A stretch of 22,083 nt of DNA from Chloroflexota bacterium (GTDB taxonomy: Bacteria > Chloroflexota > Anaerolineae > UBA3071): NCBI GenBank assembly GCA_014383605.1, contig JACNHM010000274.1, forward strand, positions 1 through 22,083, in the 5' to 3' direction. The stretch's first letter is position 1. Every line of letters starts with the position of its first letter. The translations under genes and the position numbers were made by a program. Below the pieces are notes generated by a model, which worked only from the letters and a program-made list of their open reading frames with translations, did not search any database and was not told where the DNA came from. Of the stretch, positions 1 through 8,700 are shown in pieces.

Positions 1-521
1 TCGAAGTCCTCTCCGTCGTAGAAGCCCGTCGCCGAGACCTCATCACCGGCTTCCAGGGAGAAGTCCTGATCCTGCCAGTACCAGGACGGCCCCAGCTTGA
101 TGGCCAGTTCCTGGCCGTCGTCGGTGGCGATGGTCACCGTCTGATCATCCAACGCCGCCACCGTGCCCGCGTAGGTCAGCCATGCCTCGACGCTGGCCTG
201 AGGCTCCGGATCGGGTGAAACAGCCCCCTCGCCTTGCTGTCCGCCAGCGCCGCGGCCGCTGCCCTGACCGTTGCCGGGCTCACCCACTGGGGCATCGGCA
301 CTGCTCTCCTGAGTGCTCTCCTGCCCCTGGCGGCCATAGCCCTTGCCACCGGCCTGATTGGCCGCAGCACCAGAACCATCCTCTGTCTCCTGCTGAACTG
401 AGCGGCCATGCCGCTGTCCACCTTCGGCACTGGCCGAGCCGCCGATGAGATCCACAGCAGCCACAGCCAAAGCGCCCACCAGAACGGCGACTAAGGCGCC
501 GATAAGTATCTTCTTGGTCAT
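1..521 (-). CDS. Secreted OB-fold-like protein, partial (3' end beyond the left edge)
   Basis: An open frame starts at ATG 521 on the minus strand and runs off the left edge without a stop (about 173 codons seen). An AAAGGAG box about 10 nt upstream supports the start. Residues 1-32 look like a signal peptide (MTKK, then a hydrophobic Ile/Leu/Val/Ala run ending in SASA). Residues about 33-105 are low-complexity, rich in Gly, Gln, Ser and Glu. From about residue 112 a beta-rich domain begins (WLTYAGTVAALDDQTVTI, then LGPSWYWQDQDF, then GDEVSATGFYDGEDF). It resembles small extracytoplasmic OB-fold domains of the DUF5666 or YdeI type; that resemblance is from memory and the family is not certain. 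The function is unknown. The gene lies downstream of the DUF2202 gene on the same strand, is separated from it by a terminator, and has its own promoter with the same operator pattern, so the two are probably co-regulated rather than co-transcribed. Confidence 0.8.
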   Translation of the reverse strand, partial: MTKKILIGALVAVLVGALAVAAVDLIGGSASAEGGQRHGRSVQQETEDGSGAAANQAGGKGYGRQGQESTQESSADAPVGEPGNGQGSGRGAGGQQGEGAVSPDPEPQASVEAWLTYAGTVAALDDQTVTIATDDGQELAIKLGPSWYWQDQDFSLEAGDEVSATGFYDGEDF

Positions 522-580
522 CTTTCGTTTTCTCCTTTGTGTTTGTTACGTGCCGCATCCATGGGCACGTTTCTACACCG

Positions 581-634
581 AGTGTAGCAGATGGTTGTGG
601 AGGGATTATGGAGAAAACGTGGGGGAAATGTAAA
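581..634 (-). promoter_or_regulatory. Promoter with four 11-bp-spaced activator half-sites
   Basis: Reading the minus strand, hexamers TTTACA (629-634), CCCACG (618-623), TCCATA (607-612) and TCCACA (596-601) are spaced exactly 11 bp apart. Six nucleotides after the last one comes TGCTACACT (581-589), an extended -10 element. No recognisable -35 box is present. The start codon of the partial left-edge gene is about 60 nt downstream. Tandem 11-bp half-sites are typical of OmpR/PhoB-type response regulators acting at -35; the identity of the regulator is inferred. The same layout, with the same spacing, lies in front of the DUF2202 gene. Confidence 0.7.
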
Positions 635-645
635 GGAAACTGGCG

Positions 646-678
646 AAAAAACAAGAGGCGGGAGTTGCCTCCCGCCTC
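646..678 (-). terminator. Rho-independent terminator of the DUF2202 gene
   Basis: A perfect 10-bp GC-rich inverted repeat (655-664 and 669-678, loop TTGC) is followed on the minus strand by a T-rich run with six consecutive T (646-654). It lies 26 bp past the DUF2202 stop codon and just upstream of the operator repeats of the next minus-strand gene. Confidence 0.85.
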
Positions 679-704
679 GTCAGTAAACCGTTACTTTACT
701 CTGT

Positions 705-1415
705 CTAGCGTCCGCGTCCCCCGCCACGGCCTCCTCTACCACCGCCCCCCTGGCCTCCGCCGCCCCCCCTCTCCATCGGCGAGCTCACGATGGCATCGTA
801 CGCCTCCTGGCTGAGGTACTGCGGCGCGTAGGTCTCGCCAGTCTCTCGCTCCAGCGTTCCGACGAAGGAGCGCAGGTGGTTGCGGGAGCCCCGCAGCAGG
901 TTCTCGTAGACCCGCTGGATGTCGGCCTTGTCGGTCTGGGCGATGTGCTCTTCCAGATCGAGGATGTCAATCTCCTCGATGGCCGCCCCCACGCGCAGGG
1001 CATCCTCCAGCGATTGCCCGCCCGTCTCCACTAACTGATCGTACAGCTCCTGCAGCGTCGGGTTGGCGAACTCGCCTGTGTCCTGGCCCTCTGCCGGGTC
1101 TTCCAGGCCGTAGCGCTCCATCAGTCCCAAGACAGCATCCATGTGTTGCTGCTCGCTGCTGGCGATGTTCTGGAAGATGGGCAGCTCCCACGCCTCGTAG
1201 AGCGTCAGGTACACATCCCGGGCCAGCTTCTCCTCTTCCCGCATGTACAGCAGGCCTTCGATCTCGGCCTCGCTCAGCTCGCCTGACGGGGGCTGGCCGC
1301 CAGGGGCGTTGCCGTTCCCCGGCCCTTGCGCTCCAGCGACGGTGCTGACCGCCATTACCCCAACGAGGGCCATAGACGCAGCCAACACACCGATACGTTT
1401 CCAGTTACTCTTCAT
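705..1415 (-). CDS. Secreted DUF2202 ferritin-like protein
   Basis: 236 aa. Residues 1-29 are a signal peptide ending in STVAGA. A Gly/Pro/Asn-rich spacer (30-45) leads into an all-helical domain with DUF2202 hallmarks: REEEKLARDVYLTLYE (59-74), SEQQHM (87-92), an acidic EEIDILDLEEHI helix, and GSRNHLRSF near the end. Glu60-Glu62, Glu88 and His91 are the likely metal ligands of a ferritin-like four-helix bundle. DUF2202 proteins are predicted di-metal carboxylate proteins; the substrate is not known. The C-terminus is a Gly/Arg-rich tail (GGGGGQGGGGRGG type), unusual for the family core and possibly for binding polyanions or the surface; that is inference. The start is supported by an AAGGAG box, with a long spacer of about 13 nt. 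The first 81 codons and the leader are repeated identically at the right end of the window. Confidence 0.92.
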   Translation of the reverse strand: MKSNWKRIGVLAASMALVGVMAVSTVAGAQGPGNGNAPGGQPPSGELSEAEIEGLLYMREEEKLARDVYLTLYEAWELPIFQNIASSEQQHMDAVLGLMERYGLEDPAEGQDTGEFANPTLQELYDQLVETGGQSLEDALRVGAAIEEIDILDLEEHIAQTDKADIQRVYENLLRGSRNHLRSFVGTLERETGETYAPQYLSQEAYDAIVSSPMERGGGGGQGGGGRGGRGGGRGR

Positions 1416-1485
1416 GGTATTCTGTATTCTCCTTTTTCAACTTGATTGTTAACGATCATCGTTCGCAGGAGAGCCCTTGATTGTC
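1171..1485. repeat. Left copy of a direct repeat: DUF2202 5' region and leader
   Basis: Positions 1171-1438 are identical, base for base, to 21612-21879. The match continues from 1431-1485 to 22029-22083, where the window ends, interrupted in the right copy only by a 149-bp insertion and its target duplication. Both copies have the same orientation, about 20.4 kb apart. The left copy is the intact gene; identity stops abruptly inside codon 82. Confidence 0.95.
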
Positions 1486-1512
1486 GCAAGGACTCGCCTG
1501 CTTCCGAAGTGC

Positions 1513-1566
1513 ACTATAGCATATCATTGTGGAGGAGTTGTGGAGGCAAGATGGGCGAACTGTAAA
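1513..1566 (-). promoter_or_regulatory. Promoter of the DUF2202 gene with four 11-bp-spaced half-sites
   Basis: On the minus strand TTTACA (1561-1566), CCCATC (1550-1555), TCCACA (1539-1544) and TCCACA (1528-1533) are spaced exactly 11 bp apart. Six nucleotides further is TGCTATAGT (1513-1521), an extended -10 element. The arrangement matches that in front of the left-edge gene in order, spacing and distance to the -10. The 5' UTR would be about 90 nt. Confidence 0.72.
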
Positions 1567-1639
1567 ACAGACATTTTGAAAGGGCCATGTTTTGCGGCTA
1601 TGCATCGTCTTCTACGATGTGTCATTGTCAATCCCTCTA

Positions 1640-1992
1640 CTCTAACTCGCCCCCCCCTGACGTGATGATCCAGTCAGACTGATCTGCGCGTGGCGCGAAA
1701 CCTGGAATCGGTGCGCCGAATGGCCATTCCGGAGCAGCGTTGGGGGCAGCAGGCAGCCTTGTGATCCCTTTTCGCCTGCTTCCTCGGATTGGCAGACCTA
1801 TTGTCCTGGGTTCTGCCGACCAAACCAGGCCAAAGTCAGGCGGTTTTCACAATGTCTGCGGCTTCATTGTCCGATTTGCCAGAAACGACTCATATGACTA
1901 TACTTCCTTGCGTATTAGCCAGATCCGAGGGGCATCGGCAGCATGGGCTGCGGCGCGGCTGCGTCCCTTCCCCGGTGACATCGTCGCCATCG
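1640..1992. other. Intergenic stretch with no recognisable gene
   Basis: I see no convincing reading frame in this stretch. The open frames are short, lack ribosome binding sites and do not translate into anything recognisable. It separates the minus-strand pair from the transposase remnant and may hold further decayed mobile-element sequence. Confidence 0.5.
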
Positions 1993-2247
1993 TCAGCGCG
2001 TCCCCCCATGCATTCCACAGATCGCCGGCTGCCTTCCCACGTGCTGTCCCAGCGTCAGGTCTCGTTCGGGAAAGCTGCCCCAGGCCAAAGGGCCTAACAG
2101 AGCCAGGTAACGCATGGCCACTGGCGAGTGACGGACAAAACCTGGCAGTTCCCTCGGATGCTGAGCGAGGTGGTGAAGGTTTCGCTCGGGATCGGGTCGT
2201 ACAGGCTGCCGCCAGGAGCGAAACCGTGCTATTATAGGACTTGCTTG
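1993..2247 (-). pseudogene. Transposase N-terminal remnant (frameshifted, truncated)
   Basis: The minus-strand frame from 2247 to a stop at 1993 encodes about 84 residues whose middle part, HPRELPGFVRHSPVAMRY followed by LALLGPLAWGSFPERDL, resembles the N-terminal region of DDE transposases I recall from Chloroflexota (pattern: MRYL, then LGPL, W, FPERDL). The family assignment is from memory. An AAAGGAG box (2260-2266) and an ATG (2249-2251) lie just upstream but in another frame, so the gene has at least one frameshift at its start. Similarity fades after FPERDL, and there is no catalytic domain. The overlapping 117-codon frame that begins at the same ATG looks like a shadow of this remnant. 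No inverted repeats or target duplication were identified, so the original element is not delimited. Confidence 0.5.
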
Positions 2248-2330
2248 TCATGGTGTTTTCTCCTTTCGGATTGCAACGGCGTCGTTTCAACTCCATTGTA
2301 ACCCAGGAGAGCACCTGACGAGCAAACGCA

Positions 2331-2380
2331 ACAGGGGTCAGAGCCGGTTACGTCCAAACGTAACAGGCCAGAACCCCTGT
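2331..2380. repeat. 50-bp REP-like palindrome
   Basis: Two 23-nt arms (2331-2353 and 2358-2380) pair around a CCAA loop with five mismatches in the middle. The outer 8 bp (ACAGGGGT/ACCCCTGT) and inner 7 bp (GTTACGT/ACGTAAC) are perfect. The arm beginning AGGGGTCAGAGCC resembles REP-like palindromes that are dispersed in many bacterial genomes. It lies 37 bp upstream of the first giant gene and could act as a transcription barrier or leader hairpin. Confidence 0.7.
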
Positions 2381-2417
2381 CGAACCCCCCGGTAGGGATT
2401 GACGAGGAGGAGTCCAG

Positions 2418-5400
2418 ATGGAGCACAGGAGATGGATTTCTGTCCCCTTGGTGGTCAGCATGGTGCTGGCGCTGCTGGCGGTCACCTCAGCGCCTGCCCT
2501 GGCTTCCCCAGATGCTCTTGGTGATCCGCCGACGCCGGTCGCGAGCGGCCCGCCAGCAGCCGCCAACGATGCGCTGTACCCGCCGCGCACAGCGCCCGGC
2601 GCGCCACCCTCTGCGCTATCCCTAATCGCTGATTCATCGCCCACCATCGCCAGGCCCAAATCGTCAATCGTAGACCCGGAATCTCCGTCCGCCGCGCAGA
2701 CCATCATGAGTTGGGAGTACGACCAGATCCGCCCGTCTGTCGCCTACGGCAGCGGGCTGAACGAATACCTGGTCGTCTGGGAGGACCATCACTGGGCATG
2801 GGGCAGCGACTCGGATATCTACGGTCGGCGCGTGAGCACCGCCGGCATTCCGCTCGGAAGCGCGTTCGGCATCTCGTGGGATGGCAACCCCCGAGAGGCG
2901 CCTGACGTGGCCCACAACTGGCCCAACCAGGAGTACCTGGTGGTGTGGGAGTATGAGTACTCCCTCTCGGACCACGATATCTACGCCCGTCGCGTGGACT
3001 ATGACGGGACCCTCATCGGCGGAGAGATCGCCATTGCCACGCCATCCGACTACGACCGCAACCCGGTCATCGCCTATAGCCCCTACCAGGACGGCTACCT
3101 GGTGGTGTGGGAGCGCCGGGTCGGCGACCCCGAATTCGGCCAGGTCGACATCTATGCCCAGAGGCTCGACTGGAACGGGAGCCCGCTGGGCTCTCCCATC
3201 GCGCTGGACACGGGCTCGGCCAGGCAGGAACACCCGGCCATCGCCTACAACTCGGCGTGGGACGAATACCTGGTCATCTGGCAGGACAAGACGGCCGGGA
3301 ACTGGGACATCACAGGCCGGCGGGTGGATGGCGACGGCACGCTGCTCGGCGGCGAATTCGTCATCGAGGCCCCAGGCCACGACCAGACCTGGCCTGACAT
3401 CGCGTACAACAACACCCGGACCGAGTACCTGATCGTCTGGGAGGACCAGATCGGCGGGTCAGGCACCGATTGGGACATCAAGGCCTGGCGGAGGAACATT
3501 GCCGGGGGCGCGGTTGGGTGGTACCTCATCTCTTCATCCGGGAGCAATCGCCGGATGAAACCCGCTGTCACCTACAAGTTCGCGGCCGATGAGTACTTGG
3601 TGACCTACGAGTACGAGTACAGCGCCAGCGACCTGGACCTCTGGCAGAGCCGTTTGCGGTGGGATGGCGTTGCACGTCAGACCGACGCCGTCATTTCCAA
3701 CGCCTGGAACATCCATGAGGCGAGACCAGCAGTCGCCTCGGACGGCGCCTGGTCCAACCTGGTGGTCTGGGAGGACGGCCGCAACCCCAACATGAATCTG
3801 GACCTGTATGCCGACGTGGTCACCGTGTACCAACTCGCCGGCACCGTCTACGAGGGGAACCCGGTCGACATCACCTCACCGCTGCCTGATGTGCCGGTGG
3901 CACTGTACTGCTCCAACGACTCTGGCAGCCTGGGCAACCGGGTGGAAGGGATGACCACCAGCCGGGTGGGGTACTTTGGGCTGATCGTGGCCGGCCCGTG
4001 TGAGTTCTACAACATCCTGGAGACCGACCTCCAGGGCTACGTCTCGGTGGGGGCCGGTTCCGTGGGCGGCACGCGCATCAACGACAACTGGATACAGTAC
4101 ACCCATCCCCTGGCGGGCAAGACGCTGGGTGACAACCGCTTCTGGGATCTGCCGCCAGCCACGGACACTCCCACGCCCACGCCCACTCGCACGGCGACAA
4201 CGACGCCGACCCGCACGCCCACGGCTACACCCAGCCACACGCCGACCCGCACCCCGACACCCACGCCTACTCGCACGCCGACGGCGACGCCGACTCGCAC
4301 GCCGACAGCCACCCCCACCCGCACACCGACCTCCACGCCGACGGCCTCGCCGACTGCGACGCCCACGCGCACCCCCACGGCCACGCCCACCCACACGCCA
4401 ACAGTCACGCCGACCTCCACGCCCACCCACACACCTACAGCCACGCCGACCTCCAGGCCTACCCACACGCCCACGGCCACGCCCACCCCGACGCCCACCC
4501 GCACCCCCACAGCCACGCCGACCCGCACACCCACGGCCACGCCGACCCACACGCCAACGCCCACTCCGACAGAGGTACTGGCTCAGGTGGAGGGCCGGGT
4601 GATCCTGGAACGGCGGGCCAGTAATGCGGGGGCGCAGGCCTGCCTGGACGGGGAGTGCGTCAGCACGGGCGATACCGGGGACTTCGCTTTTCCAGGCGTG
4701 GCGCCCGGCGAGGTCACGGTATCCGTCAGCCGCGCCAGCTATCTGCGCAGTTGGCGCGCCGTGGCGGTGGAGCAGGGGGCGCACATCCTGCCGCCGGTCA
4801 CGCTGCTGGGCGGGGACGTCAACGGGGACGACCACATTGAGCAGTTCGACGCCATGTCCGTGGGGCTGGCCTGGGATGCCACTCCTGGCGACCCGGCCTG
4901 GGACGAACGCTGCGACATCACCACCGATGGCCTGGTCAACATCCTGGACATGGTCGCCGTGCAGTACAACTGGGACCAGACCGCGCCGGGCCCCTGGGGC
5001 GACACGGCGGTCCAGCGACCTCTGGCCTTTTCGGTGCCGCAATGGGCGGACAAGGAGCGACCTGCCCTCCTGCGCCTCAGCCCAAGCCAGGCATCCCTTA
5101 GCGCCCTCGGCGAGACCGTCGACGTAGCTATCCGCATTGAGGACGCCGCCGGCCTCTATGGCGGCCAGGTCCGGCTGGCCTTTGACCCTACCGTTCTCCA
5201 GGTGCTCGACCTCGACACCCGGCCCGAGGCGCCGGGCGTGCAGATCCGGCCTGGCGACTATTTCTTCGATCCCGTCCATCAGTTCGTCGTGGCCAATCGC
5301 GTCGACAACGTCGCCGGCACCATCGACTTCGCCGTGACCCAGTTGCGCCCGGCAGAGGCACGGACCGGGAGCGGTGTGCTGGCCACGGTGAGGTTCGAGG

Positions 5401-5558
5401 CCATCGGCCCGGGCAGCAGCCTGGTCCGCTTCGTCGGCGCACGTCTGGGCGACGATAGCCGGCCCGATCCCCGGCAGATTGAGGCCAACACCCAAGACGC
5501 CCTGGTGACCGTCGGCGGGCCGCTGCGCCTCTATCTGCCGGTGATACGTAGACCCTGA
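2418..5558 (+). CDS. Giant secreted protein 1: seven-repeat propeller, Thr-Pro linker, dockerin- and cohesin-like modules
   Basis: 1046 aa; start chosen at ATG 2418 because AGGAGG lies 7 nt upstream. Residues 1-29 are a signal peptide (cleavage after APALA). Residues about 110-470 hold seven repeats of about 55 residues, each with a core like EYLVVWED followed by DIYGRRV (cores near 115, 172, 228, 283, 336, 392 and 447), consistent with a seven-bladed beta-propeller. Residues about 471-580 are a beta-sandwich-like domain ([19 protein letters not shown]), possibly of the carboxypeptidase-regulatory or SdrD-B type. A Thr-Pro linker covers 583-718. The shared cassette follows: regulatory-like domain 720-800, dockerin-like pair 797-860 ([12 protein letters not shown] and [12 protein letters not shown], Asp at EF-hand positions 1, 5 and 12), cohesin-like domain 882-1035, tail LYLPVIRRP. 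No enzymatic motif was seen, so a binding or structural role is likely. It is the only one of the four lacking the extra cohesin-like domain before the regulatory-like domain; the linker takes its place. Confidence 0.93.
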   Translation: MEHRRWISVPLVVSMVLALLAVTSAPALASPDALGDPPTPVASGPPAAANDALYPPRTAPGAPPSALSLIADSSPTIARPKSSIVDPESPSAAQTIMSWEYDQIRPSVAYGSGLNEYLVVWEDHHWAWGSDSDIYGRRVSTAGIPLGSAFGISWDGNPREAPDVAHNWPNQEYLVVWEYEYSLSDHDIYARRVDYDGTLIGGEIAIATPSDYDRNPVIAYSPYQDGYLVVWERRVGDPEFGQVDIYAQRLDWNGSPLGSPIALDTGSARQEHPAIAYNSAWDEYLVIWQDKTAGNWDITGRRVDGDGTLLGGEFVIEAPGHDQTWPDIAYNNTRTEYLIVWEDQIGGSGTDWDIKAWRRNIAGGAVGWYLISSSGSNRRMKPAVTYKFAADEYLVTYEYEYSASDLDLWQSRLRWDGVARQTDAVISNAWNIHEARPAVASDGAWSNLVVWEDGRNPNMNLDLYADVVTVYQLAGTVYEGNPVDITSPLPDVPVALYCSNDSGSLGNRVEGMTTSRVGYFGLIVAGPCEFYNILETDLQGYVSVGAGSVGGTRINDNWIQYTHPLAGKTLGDNRFWDLPPATDTPTPTPTRTATTTPTRTPTATPSHTPTRTPTPTPTRTPTATPTRTPTATPTRTPTSTPTASPTATPTRTPTATPTHTPTVTPTSTPTHTPTATPTSRPTHTPTATPTPTPTRTPTATPTRTPTATPTHTPTPTPTEVLAQVEGRVILERRASNAGAQACLDGECVSTGDTGDFAFPGVAPGEVTVSVSRASYLRSWRAVAVEQGAHILPPVTLLGGDVNGDDHIEQFDAMSVGLAWDATPGDPAWDERCDITTDGLVNILDMVAVQYNWDQTAPGPWGDTAVQRPLAFSVPQWADKERPALLRLSPSQASLSALGETVDVAIRIEDAAGLYGGQVRLAFDPTVLQVLDLDTRPEAPGVQIRPGDYFFDPVHQFVVANRVDNVAGTIDFAVTQLRPAEARTGSGVLATVRFEAIGPGSSLVRFVGARLGDDSRPDPRQIEANTQDALVTVGGPLRLYLPVIRRP
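4164..4572 (+). repeat. Thr-Pro-encoding tandem repeat (linker of giant protein 1)
   Basis: About 135 codons made almost entirely of variants of [10 protein letters not shown], encoded by degenerate 6- to 18-bp repeats of the ACGCCGACCCGCACG kind. Such linkers are typically extended, O-glycosylated and protease-resistant in secreted proteins. The strong DNA periodicity makes the length prone to slippage. The reverse strand gives a Val-Gly-rich open frame of 175 codons, which is an artefact of the repeat. Confidence 0.9.
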
Positions 5559-5608
5559 GAGTTGGGAGCAAACGAGGCATGGGCGCTCCCTCAAATGGAC
5601 ACTGGCAG

Positions 5609-5676
5609 TATGGTAGATTGGTAAGCTGGTAAAATGGTGTGTGTACCAATCTACCGATCTACCAATATACCGATCT
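5609..5676. repeat. Inverted pair of octamer arrays
   Basis: The left arm (about 5609-5638) has 8-nt-period units of the TGGTAGAT type. The right arm (5645-5676) has the complementary ACCAATCT/ACCGATCT units, also with an 8-nt period. An 11-bp segment (5612-5622) is perfectly complementary to 5645-5655. The arrays would form a hairpin between giant genes 1 and 2. The same octamer family appears as a direct array after gene 2. The rest of the 5559-5706 spacer holds only the ribosome binding site of gene 2. Confidence 0.75.
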
Positions 5677-5706
5677 GATGACTACAAGCTCAGGAGGGGG
5701 AAAACG

Positions 5707-8700
5707 ATGAACCACAAGAGACGAGCGAATTGGCTGGCCGCAGCGGCGATTGGCCTGCTGTTCGGCCTCACGCTGGCCGGGGCCGCCGCCGCAGGCGAGC
5801 CCGCCAGCATGGCGCCGGCCGATGTGCCCGAGCAACTGGCCACCGACCACATCCAGTCGATGACGGCCAACAGCACGCACATCTTCTATACCATCAGCGT
5901 GGGCGGCGAGTTCTGCCCCGCCGATGGCGAGCCGGCCCTCAAGCGCGTGCCGCTGGGCGGCGGCACGGTGCAAACGCTGTATCATAGCTGCACCTTCGAT
6001 CCGTACCAACTGGCCGCCGACGACACCCACGTCTACTTCGCCGACTGGCACGATGACAAGATCAAGCGCATCCCCGTAGCCGGCGGCGCACCCACCGTCG
6101 TCACCAGTGGCAGCTCGCTCATCCTGCACCGGGGACTGGCCCTGGACAGCACGCACGTCTACTGGGGCGACCACGCCGGCATCCGTCGCCTGCCCAAGGC
6201 CGGCGGCGCGGTACAGGTCCTGGCGGTGGACACCCAAAGCGTGAAGCTGGCCGTGGACGGAACCCACGTCTACTGGTCGGTGTGGGGTTCGGGCACCGGC
6301 CAGGTGCGGCGGGTGGCCAAGACCGGCGGCGCGATCCAGAACGTGGTCACCGGCCGGGATGACCCCTACGGCCTGGCGCTGGATGCCACCACCGTCTACT
6401 TCACCGAGTTGGGCACTGGCCAGGTATACCGGGTGGGAAAGGACGGGACCGGCTTGACCGCCTACGTCGCCGCCGACATCTCCCCCTACATGGCCGAAAC
6501 CATCGCCGTGAACGACACCCACGTCTTCTGGACCGACACCACCGGCACCCACACCGGCCGCGTGCGGCGCGTCCTCAAGGGGGGCGGCACGGTGGAGAAC
6601 CTGGCCTTGGGACTGTTCGGTCCGCGTGACGTGACGCTCACCAGCACCCACGTCTACTGGGGTGACTACGACGGCGTATGGCGGCTGCCCATCGCCGCGG
6701 CGGAAGCGAAAGTGGACCTCACCATCTCGGACATCGAGGGGACCCAGGCCATCCAGTGTCTGGACAACACCACCGGGGCCACCGCCTGCGCCGACAACAG
6801 CGTGCCCCTGATCGCCAACAAGCTGACTTACGTGCGCGTCTACCCGGCGGTGGACCTGGCCGACACGGTCAACGTCAACGCCCGGCTCTTTGGGACCAAG
6901 GCGGGGGCACCCTTGCCCGGCTCGCCCATCGCACCCAACGACACCACCGTCTTCGTCAGCACCCTGGGCGCCCAGCGGGAGAGCCCCTCCAGCTCATTCA
7001 ACTTCCAACTTCCCGCGAGCTGGCGCTCCGGCATTATCGTGCTACAAGCGGAGATCAATCCGGGCATGGTGATCCCCGAGTCCAACACGGCCAACAATAT
7101 GTCCTCGTCGGTCACGGTCAGCTTCGCTGCAGCCCGCAACCTGAGCGTGGCCTATGTGCCGGTGAACTACACCTGGTCGGGATGGACAGGAGCCCACACG
7201 GCCAGCGCGGCGACCATGACCGCGGCCGAGGGTTTCCTGCGCACCCTCTTCCCGGTGAGCCAGTTGACCTACTTCGCCTGGCCCTCGGGTTCGGCCTTCA
7301 ACCAGAACATCAACGTCTTCGATAGCGCGCTGATCACCGAGCTCAACAACCGCTATCTGGCCTCCACCAGTCCGCCGGATCAGGTCTTTGGCTGGCTGCC
7401 CAGCGGATCGTGGAACAACGGCCTGTCGGACCCCACCTGGCTCGGCGGAGCGGGCCACGTGTCGGCGGGCGACGAGGTGCTGCAGAACGCGGTCATCGCC
7501 CACGAGATCGGCCACAACCTGGGCCGCCGCCACCCCCCCTGCGCCGATCCCGCCTCCGACTGGCCCTATGGCGTGGGCACCTCTGCCATCCAGGAGGTAG
7601 GCTTCGACGTCTTCAGCCTCACCGCCCACGTGGCCACCAAGCGGGACTGGATGGTGGGCGGCAACTGCGGCAACAGCAGCCTGGACATGTGGATTTCTCC
7701 GTGGAACTGGACCCAGGTCCTCAACGGGACCATTGATTGGCTGGCCCAGGCCCAATGGACGCCGAAACAGCAGGAAGGCCCCATGGCCATCGTCTCCGGG
7801 CAGGTCACGGAAGAGGGCGGCGAGCTGAACCCATTGTGGCTGCTCGACGAGGACTTACCGCCGATGGGCATCCCCGAGGGCAATGCCTACTGCCTCCGCT
7901 TCTTCGATGGGGCGAACCTTCTGCTGCGGGAACTCTGCTTCGACGTGGATATCAGCAACCGGCGCTGGACCGGCGAGTCGACGGTGGGCACCTTTGGCAT
8001 GCGCCTCCCCTTCCCGCCGGATACGGCCCTGGTCCAGCTTTCCCGGGGCATGGAGGTCCTGGACGAGCGCCATGTCAGCGAGAACGTGCCCGAGGTGCAC
8101 GTGATCAGGCCCAATGGCGGCGAGCTGTGGGAAGGCATCCACGTCGTAGAGTGGGAGGCGGGCGACCCGGACATGGAGGGTCTCACCTACAACGTGCTCT
8201 ATAGCCCCGACGGCGGCGAGAGCTGGCAGTCGCTGGCCGCCGGGCTGACGGAGCCCTTCCTGGAAGTGGACTCAGCGCAGATCCCTGGGACCGAGATGGG
8301 CCTGATGCGCGTCCTGGCCACCGACGGCATCTTGACCGGCCGCGACCAGTCGGACGAGCCCTTCCGCGTGGCGCCCCATCCGCCGGCGGTGCACATCCTG
8401 CAGCCGGAGGACGGCGCGGGCTACGAGCCGGGCGAGCAGATCGTCCTCACCGGCTCGGCCTACGACCTGGAAGATGGCCGGCTGGAAGGCGACCGTCTGC
8501 GCTGGTCGATCGAAGGGGTCTACGGCCAGTGGTTCGGAGAGGAGGTCGCCCTGCGCATCGAGGAGCCGGGCGCCTATCTGGTCACGCTGGAGGCCTACGA
8601 CAGCCACCAGATGGTGGGCCAGGACCGCATCACCATCTTCGTCGGCCCCACCCTGTCTATCACGCCACCCTACGTCACCGTCGGCGTGCCACAGACGATC

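Noticed and set aside
1898..2251. 117-codon minus-strand frame with a good ribosome binding site
   Set aside because: The neighbouring frame resembles a transposase N-terminus over the same bases, so this frame is probably the product of a frameshift rather than a real protein.
4037..4564. 175-codon minus-strand frame rich in Val-Gly
   Set aside because: It is the reverse complement of the Thr-Pro linker repeat; the open frame comes from repeat composition and has no ribosome binding site.
3876..5594. 572-codon minus-strand frame opposite giant gene 1, and similar long antisense frames opposite genes 2-4
   Set aside because: Long antisense frames are expected in GC-rich coding sequence. Translations are Arg/Gly/His-rich without domains, whereas the plus-strand frames show signal peptides and known folds.
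5559..5706. Possible riboswitch or terminator between genes 1 and 2
   Set aside because: The structure is explained by two inverted octamer arrays; there is no T-run and no conserved aptamer element that I recognise.
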